From: Caulobacterales bacterium 32-69-10
GTDB lineage: Bacteria > Pseudomonadota > Alphaproteobacteria > Caulobacterales > Caulobacteraceae
Direction of reading: 5' to 3'
Length of the DNA: 10,062 nt
NCBI GenBank assembly: GCA_002280485.1
Contig: NCED01000011.1
Span: forward strand, 1 to 10,062
The notes under the pieces are model-generated. The model made no database searches. It had not been told where the DNA came from and saw nothing but the letters and a program-made list of their open reading frames with translations. Shown here piece by piece: positions 5,798-10,062 of this stretch. A program made the translations under genes and the position numbers. The stretch's first letter is position 1. Each line of letters opens with the position of its first letter.

Positions 5798-6268
5798 TTG
5801 CAGGCGATCCAGACGCGCTTTGGCGGAAACATCCGACGTATCGGCCTTGCGGCCGGCGCGGCGATGCTCGTCGCCGGTTGCGCGGACCTCGGTCGCGTCA
5901 TGGCCGTCAATCCCCAGCCGGTCGATCCCAACTCGGCGGTGGCCGAGCAGGTGCGCGCCGCCTCGCGCGCCGATGTGAAGACCCCGCGGTTTCGCGACGT
6001 GCCGCCCCTGCCCAAGAACGTGCGCCCGGCGCGCGCGTTCAAGACCGCGGTGACCGAAAGCGGCCGTGCGGGCGACCAGCTGACCACCTATATCGCGGCC
6101 AATCCGCCGAGCCTGGCCGTCGACCCCGCCCAGACCGAGGCTTTCGCCGCCGCGGAGCGAGCTAGAATCCCGGCGGACCAAAGGGGCGTAGCCCCCGCGC
6201 CCGCCGGGTCAGAGGAATTCGCCGCACGGCTGCGCGAACTCGCGACGCCGCCGCCCCCGCCAAAATGA
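5798..6268 (+). CDS. Small predicted lipoprotein of unknown function
   Basis: A 156-residue protein not recognised as a named family. The N-terminus has two arginines, a hydrophobic stretch (IGLAAGAAMLVAG) and a lipobox with Cys28 in LVAGC, so it should be lipidated after signal peptidase II cleavage and sit in the envelope. The mature part is hydrophilic and Ala/Pro-rich, ending in a PPPPPK tail. The start is TTG at 5798, chosen because AGGAG lies at 5785-5789 with 8-nt spacing and because it gives a normal-length signal peptide; the open frame upstream is antisense to phaC. Transcribed divergently from phaC, with 76 bp between the starts. The stop (TGA 6266-6268) overlaps an ATG at 6265 that is in frame with the following aminotransferase. 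Confidence 0.8.
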   Translation: MQAIQTRFGGNIRRIGLAAGAAMLVAGCADLGRVMAVNPQPVDPNSAVAEQVRAASRADVKTPRFRDVPPLPKNVRPARAFKTAVTESGRAGDQLTTYIAANPPSLAVDPAQTEAFAAAERARIPADQRGVAPAPAGSEEFAARLRELATPPPPPK

Positions 6269-6315
6269 ATACGTGAGCCGCGGGCTGCCCGCGCCCTCGC
6301 GGAGTCCACTTCGGC

Positions 6316-7425
6316 ATGGGCAATCCCGACATGCCCACGCCCAAGCACATCGTCGACAAGCTGTGCGAGACCGCCCGCGACCCGAAGGCCGGCCGCTACT
6401 CCCAGTCCAAGGGCATCCCCGGCCTGCGCAGGGCCATGGCCGGCTATTACGACCGCCGTTTCGGCGTGAAGCTCAATCCCGAGACCGAGGTGATCGCCAC
6501 CCTGGGCTCCAAGGAAGGCTTCGCCAACCTGGCCAACGCCCTGACCGCGCCCGGCGACGTCATCATCTGCCCGAACCCGTCCTACCCGATCCACGCCTAC
6601 GGCTTCATCATGGCCGGCGGGGTGATCCGCCACGTCCCGGCCCAGTCGCCCGAGGAATATCTGTCGGGCATCTCCAAGGCGGTGAAGCACTCGGCCCCGC
6701 CGCCGTCGGTGCTGATCCTGTCCTATCCGTCGAACCCGACCGCCCAGTGGGTCGACCTCGACTTCTACAAGGAGGCGGTGGCGCTGGCCCGCAAGCACGA
6801 CCTGATCGTGCTGTCCGACATCGCCTATTCCGAGATCTACTTCGACAACAACCCGCCGCCCTCGGTGCTGCAGGTCGAAGGCGCCAAGGAGATCGCGGTG
6901 GAGTGCAACACCCTGTCCAAGACCTACGCCATGGCCGGCTGGCGCGTGGGCATGGTCGTGGGCAACGCCCGCATCTGCGCGGCCCTGGCGCGGGTGAAAT
7001 CGTACCTCGACTACGGCAACTTCACGCCGATCCAGGTGGCCGCCACGGCCGCCCTCAACGGGCCACAGGAGTGCGTCGACGAGATCCGGGCCATCTACAA
7101 GTCGCGCCGCGACGTCCTGGTCGAGAGCATGGGCCGGGCCGGCTGGACCATTCCGTCGCCGTCCGCTTCCATGTTCGCCTGGGCGCCGGTGCCGGAGAAG
7201 TTCCGCGAGGCCGGCTCGATGATGTTCTCCAAGCTGCTCGTCGAGGAGGCTGGCGTCGCCGTGGCGCCGGGCGTCGGTTTCGGCGAGTACGGCGAGGGAT
7301 ACGTGCGTATAGGTTTGGTGGAGAACGAGAACCGCATCCGACAGGCCGCCCGCAACGTGAAGAAGTTCCTCCAGAACGCCGACGCCATCCTCGACCGCGC
7401 TCATAACGTCATGGCCGCGCAGTAG
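6316..7425 (+). CDS. alaC: AlaC/LL-diaminopimelate-type aminotransferase, N-terminally truncated
   Basis: A fold-type I PLP aminotransferase. Alphaproteobacterial members are usually named LL-diaminopimelate or aspartate aminotransferase; the sequence resembles E. coli AlaC (glutamate-pyruvate transaminase) throughout, so the substrate is uncertain. Motifs: MGNPDMPTP (1-9), TLGSKEG (62-68), PNPSYPIHAYG (86-96), SNPTAQ (139-144), SDIAYSEIYFD (167-177), the PLP-binding Lys202 in LSKTYAMAGWRVG, and Arg331 in VRIGLVEN. The 369 residues from ATG 6316 begin at what is normally about residue 43 of AlaC: the conserved start (a RLPPYVF segment and the helix before DFGMGNPD) is missing. Upstream in frame are FHVG and, at 6274, a TGA. 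A weak GGAG (6301-6304) is 11 nt from the ATG. It is followed 2 nt later by hom. It may be an active shorter protein, a pseudogene, or a sequence error. Confidence 0.85.
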   Translation: MGNPDMPTPKHIVDKLCETARDPKAGRYSQSKGIPGLRRAMAGYYDRRFGVKLNPETEVIATLGSKEGFANLANALTAPGDVIICPNPSYPIHAYGFIMAGGVIRHVPAQSPEEYLSGISKAVKHSAPPPSVLILSYPSNPTAQWVDLDFYKEAVALARKHDLIVLSDIAYSEIYFDNNPPPSVLQVEGAKEIAVECNTLSKTYAMAGWRVGMVVGNARICAALARVKSYLDYGNFTPIQVAATAALNGPQECVDEIRAIYKSRRDVLVESMGRAGWTIPSPSASMFAWAPVPEKFREAGSMMFSKLLVEEAGVAVAPGVGFGEYGEGYVRIGLVENENRIRQAARNVKKFLQNADAILDRAHNVMAAQ

Positions 7426-7427
7426 AG

Positions 7428-8729
7428 ATGAGCGACATGGCATCCGGTAAAGTCTGGCGCATCGGCGTCGCAGGCCTCGGTACCGTCGGCGCGGGCCTGC
7501 TCAAGTTCCTGGCCGAGCGGCCGGGCTTCGCTCCCGCGGGCGCGAAGGTGGTGGTGACCGGGGTTTCGGCGCGTTCGCGCTCACGGCCCCGGCCCGTCGA
7601 CATCTCGGGCTACACCTGGTTCGACGACGCCGCCCAGCTGGCGGCGTCGCCCGACATCGACCTGTTCGTCGAGCTGGTCGGCGGCTCCGACGGCACGGCC
7701 AAGGTGGCCGTCGAGGCGGCGCTCGCCGCCGGCAAGCCGGTGGTCACCGCCAACAAGGCCTTGCTCGCCGAGCACGGGCTGGAGCTGGCGCGGCTGGCCG
7801 AGAGCCGGGGCGCGCCCCTGCTGTTCGAGGCCGCCGTCATGGGCGGCACGCCGGCGGTGAAGCTGGTCCGCGAGGGCCTGGTCGGCGAGGACATCCAGTC
7901 CATCGCCGGCATCCTCAACGGCACCTGCAACTTCATCCTCAGCGACATGGAGACGTCCGGCCGGTCCTTCGCCGACGTGCTCGCCGAGGCCCAGCGCCTG
8001 GGCTACGCCGAGGCCGACCCGACCATGGACGTCGGCGGCTTCGACGCCGCCCACAAGATCACCCTGCTGGCCGCCCTGGCCTTCGGCGGCGCCCCCAACT
8101 TCGCCGCCGCCGAGGTGGAGGGGATCGAGCAGGTCGAGCTGATCGACATCCGCCTCGCCCACGAGCTCGGCTACCGCATCAAGCTGATCGCCTCGGCGAC
8201 GCGCGGGGAGGGCGGCGGCAATGTCCGCGTCCATCCCGCCCTGGTGCCGCTCGCCCATCCGCTGGCCCAGGCCGGGGGCTCGCTCAACGCGCTCTTCATC
8301 GAAGGCTCGCGCATCGGCCGCATGTACCTGCAGGGGCCCGGCGCCGGCGCCGGCCCGACCGCCGCGGCCGTGGCGGCCGACATCGCCGACGTGCTGACGG
8401 GGGCCGCGCGCCCGGTGTTCCAGTCCGAGGCCGCCTCGCTCGCGCTGCTGGCCCCGTCGGCGACCGAAGGCGCCGCGGGCAAGGCCTTCCTGCGCCTCAT
8501 GGTCAAGGACCGCCCCGGCGTGATCGCCGGCGTGTCGGAAGCCCTGGCCAAGGCGGGGGTCTCGATCGACAGCTTCCTGCAGCGTCCGGTGGACGACAGC
8601 GGCATGGTGCCGATCGTGCTGACCACCCAGCCGGCGTCGGAAGCGGCGGTCCGCGACGCCGTGGACCACATCGAGGCCCTGGAAGCCGTGGTCGAGCGGC
8701 CGCGCATGATCCGGCTGGCGCGTATCTGA
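7428..8729 (+). CDS. hom: Homoserine dehydrogenase
   Basis: Reduces aspartate 4-semialdehyde to homoserine with NAD(P)H, leading to threonine, methionine and isoleucine. The 433-residue protein is the single-function form with a C-terminal regulatory ACT domain. It has a Rossmann motif GLGTVGAG (16-23), TANKALLAEHG (107-117) with the likely catalytic Lys110, the signature GILNGTCNFIL (161-171), and EADPTMDVGGFDAAHK (195-210) with substrate-binding acids and Lys210. The ACT domain starts about residue 354 (FLRLMVKDRPGVIAGVSEAL), suggesting allosteric control by threonine as in the family. The ATG at 7428 is 2 nt after the aminotransferase stop, indicating cotranscription and translational coupling; a second ATG three codons on is a less likely start. 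The pairing with an aspartate-family aminotransferase fits a shared role in that pathway. Confidence 0.96.
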   Translation: MSDMASGKVWRIGVAGLGTVGAGLLKFLAERPGFAPAGAKVVVTGVSARSRSRPRPVDISGYTWFDDAAQLAASPDIDLFVELVGGSDGTAKVAVEAALAAGKPVVTANKALLAEHGLELARLAESRGAPLLFEAAVMGGTPAVKLVREGLVGEDIQSIAGILNGTCNFILSDMETSGRSFADVLAEAQRLGYAEADPTMDVGGFDAAHKITLLAALAFGGAPNFAAAEVEGIEQVELIDIRLAHELGYRIKLIASATRGEGGGNVRVHPALVPLAHPLAQAGGSLNALFIEGSRIGRMYLQGPGAGAGPTAAAVAADIADVLTGAARPVFQSEAASLALLAPSATEGAAGKAFLRLMVKDRPGVIAGVSEALAKAGVSIDSFLQRPVDDSGMVPIVLTTQPASEAAVRDAVDHIEALEAVVERPRMIRLARI

Positions 8730-8809
8730 GCCGTGGTTAATCTCTAGACAAACGACGCCCGCCAAGGGCGCGGACCAGAACACCAGACGCACATCGGGAG
8801 CCTAGGCCT

Positions 8810-9793
8810 ATGGGGTCGAACACTATCGCCGCCGACGACGGCGGAGGACTGGGGCGCAACCTGGCGCTCGACGCCACCTGCGTGACCGAAGCCGCCGCCA
8901 TCGCCGCCAGTTACCTCGTCGGCCTCGGCGACGAGAAGGCCGCCGACCAGGCGGCGGTCGACGCCATGCGCACCGGCCTGAACAGCCTGGAGATCGATGG
9001 CCGCATCGTCATCGGCGAGGGCGAACGGGACGAGGCGCCGATGCTCTACATCGGCGAGACGGTGGGCACGGGGAACGGCCCCGGCGTCGACATCGCCCTC
9101 GACCCGCTGGAAGGCACCACCCTGACCGCCAAGGCCATGGCCAACGCCTGCGCCGTCCTGGCCTTCGCGCCGCGCGGCGGCATGCTGCACGCCCCCGACA
9201 CCTATATGGACAAGATCGCCGTCGGCCCCGGCTACCCGCCCGGCGTGGTCGACCTCGACAAGTCCCCGGCCGACAACGTCCGCAGCCTCGCCGCGGCCAA
9301 GGGCTGCAAGCCGTCCGAAATCACCGTCTGCGTGCTCGACCGGCCCCGTCACGCTGAGATCATCGCCTCCCTGCGCAGCGTCGGCGCCCGGGTGCACCTG
9401 ATCTCGGACGGCGACGTCGCCGGGGTGATCAACACCACCGACCCCGATACCGGCATCGACCTCTACGTCGGCTCCGGCGGAGCGCCCGAAGGTGTGCTCG
9501 CCTGCGCGGCCCTGAAGTGCGTGGGCGGCCAGTTCCAGGGCCGCCTCGTCTTCCGCAACGACGATGAGAAGGCCCGGGCCCGGCGCCTCGGCCTCACCGA
9601 CGACCAGTTCGGCCGCAAGTACAGCCTCGACGAGCTGGTCAGCGGCGAAGCGGTCTTCGCCGCGACGGGCGTGACCGACGGGGCGCTGCTGGACGGGGTG
9701 AAGATCAAGGGCGGCTTCGTCCACACCCACACCATCGTCATGAACTCCGCCACCCACACGGTGCGCGAGATCCGCATGAAACGGCCGCTGTAA
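8810..9793 (+). CDS. glpX: Fructose-1,6-bisphosphatase class II (GlpX)
   Basis: Hydrolyses fructose 1,6-bisphosphate to fructose 6-phosphate in gluconeogenesis; some relatives also act on sedoheptulose 1,7-bisphosphate. The 327-residue length is normal for GlpX. Metal and phosphate ligands aligned by eye with E. coli GlpX are Asp46, Glu70 in IVIGEGERDEAPML, Asp98 and Glu101 in DPLEGTTL, and Glu227 in GSGGAPEGVL. Further family signatures are LISDGDVAGVI (198-208) and the C-terminal GGFVHTHTIVMNSATHTVREI. The ATG at 8810 follows GGGAG (8796-8800) with 9-nt spacing. It lies 80 bp after hom on the same strand and may share its transcript. A composite palindrome begins 4 nt after its TAA stop. 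Confidence 0.96.
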   Translation: MGSNTIAADDGGGLGRNLALDATCVTEAAAIAASYLVGLGDEKAADQAAVDAMRTGLNSLEIDGRIVIGEGERDEAPMLYIGETVGTGNGPGVDIALDPLEGTTLTAKAMANACAVLAFAPRGGMLHAPDTYMDKIAVGPGYPPGVVDLDKSPADNVRSLAAAKGCKPSEITVCVLDRPRHAEIIASLRSVGARVHLISDGDVAGVINTTDPDTGIDLYVGSGGAPEGVLACAALKCVGGQFQGRLVFRNDDEKARARRLGLTDDQFGRKYSLDELVSGEAVFAATGVTDGALLDGVKIKGGFVHTHTIVMNSATHTVREIRMKRPL

Positions 9794-9797
9794 ATCC

Positions 9798-9943
9798 CCT
9801 TCTCCCCTGCAAGGGGAGAAGGTGGCCGAAGGCCGGATGAGGGGTCGTTCAGAATGTGGCGCCCAGCGTCACGCCCGCACCCAATCCTGAAAAGCCCCCT
9901 CATCCGCCGGCTTCGCCGCCACCTTCTCCCCGAGGGGAGAAGG
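9798..9943. repeat. Composite inverted palindromic repeat, copy 2 (downstream of glpX)
   Basis: The same structure as 1460-1607: left module with hairpin CCTTCTCCCC/GGGGAGAAGG (9798-9807, 9813-9822), GGCCGAAGGCC and GGATGAGGGG; spacer of about 50 nt; right module inverted and ending at 9943. The minus strand of the spacer reads GFSGLGAGVTLGATF then stop, like the last strand of an outer-membrane barrel protein. The remaining glpX-recJ gap (9944-10005) shows nothing further. Confidence 0.88.
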
Positions 9944-10005
9944 ACACGCGCCTGTGCGACTCCAACGTCCGTTCCTGACGCAGCGAGTCGGCATAAGGTC
10001 TGGCC

Positions 10006-10062
10006 ATGGCCGACGGCTCAAACCCACCCCCCTCCGCCTTCCTCGGCGTCACGCGCTCGCTG
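10006..10062 (+). CDS. recJ: Start of RecJ, single-stranded-DNA-specific exonuclease (partial)
   Basis: Only the first 19 codons are in the window (MADGSNPPPSAFLGVTRSL). The FLGVTRSL motif is the typical N-terminus of RecJ in Caulobacterales, where it is followed by a TGRRW-like segment. RecJ is the 5'-3' single-strand exonuclease of RecF-pathway recombination and mismatch repair. An AAGG at 9995-9998 with 7-nt spacing supports the ATG at 10006. As remembered, recJ follows hom and glpX in Caulobacter, which supports the call. The catalytic motifs lie outside the window. Confidence 0.75.
   Translation, partial: MADGSNPPPSAFLGVTRSL

Noticed and set aside
6265..6276. ATG AAT ACG TGA read as a start with selenocysteine
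   Set aside because: No selenocysteine position is known at this place in the family, no SECIS-like hairpin of the right kind follows, and the conserved N-terminal residues are absent after the TGA.
6088..9757. Long minus-strand open frames (6088-7443, 7581-8792, 8744-9757)
   Set aside because: His/Gly/Asp/Arg-rich antisense shadows of the aminotransferase, hom and glpX; no family resemblance.
9798..9822. Hairpin after glpX as a Rho-independent terminator
   Set aside because: The stem is strong, but GTGGCC follows rather than a T-tract, and the sequence belongs to a dispersed repeat. A role in termination cannot be read from sequence.
1..10062. tRNA, rRNA, insertion sequence or prophage genes
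   Set aside because: No cloverleaf-like, rRNA-like, transposase or phage signature was seen on either strand.

Overview
The window looks like chromosomal DNA of a high-GC alphaproteobacterium of the Caulobacterales (Caulobacter/Phenylobacterium type). The evidence is strong G/C bias at third codon positions, a short type-2 argC, a class I PHA synthase, the order aminotransferase - homoserine dehydrogenase - class II fructose bisphosphatase (glpX) - recJ, and many short GC-rich palindromic repeats of the kind scattered through genomes of that order. No database search was possible; names rest on motifs and remembered family sequences.

Layout. (1) Positions 1-193: the 3' end of a small winged-helix regulator, possibly the antitoxin of a TumE/TumA-like pair. 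(2) 194-514: a non-coding stretch with an AT-rich promoter-like patch, a 10-codon ORF whose end can pair with the 5' arm of a clear Rho-independent terminator, and a 123-bp dispersed palindrome that runs into the ribosome-binding site of argC. (3) 515-1459: argC (arginine biosynthesis). (4) 1460-1607: a composite palindromic repeat; a near copy lies at 9798-9943, and each sits just after a stop codon. (5) 1533-5721, minus strand: phaC, then a secreted metallo-beta-lactamase-fold protein, then a DUF559 nuclease-like protein whose last 24 codons lie inside the repeat. (6) 5798-9793, plus strand: a small lipoprotein, an AlaC/LL-DAP-type aminotransferase without its usual N-terminus, homoserine dehydrogenase and glpX. 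(7) 10006 onward: the start of recJ.

Functionally the plus-strand genes are core metabolism (arginine; aspartate-family amino acids; gluconeogenesis or pentose-phosphate recycling), and the minus-strand genes concern carbon storage (polyhydroxyalkanoate) plus two proteins of unclear role. The most notable signal is the behaviour of the palindromic repeats. They follow genes, form half of the argC Shine-Dalgarno, supply the C-terminus of the DUF559 protein and, most strikingly, appear as three in-frame translated copies in the disordered N-terminal extension of the PHA synthase, recalling the protein-coding palindromic elements of Rickettsia. The second notable point is the damaged-looking 5' end of the aminotransferase gene.
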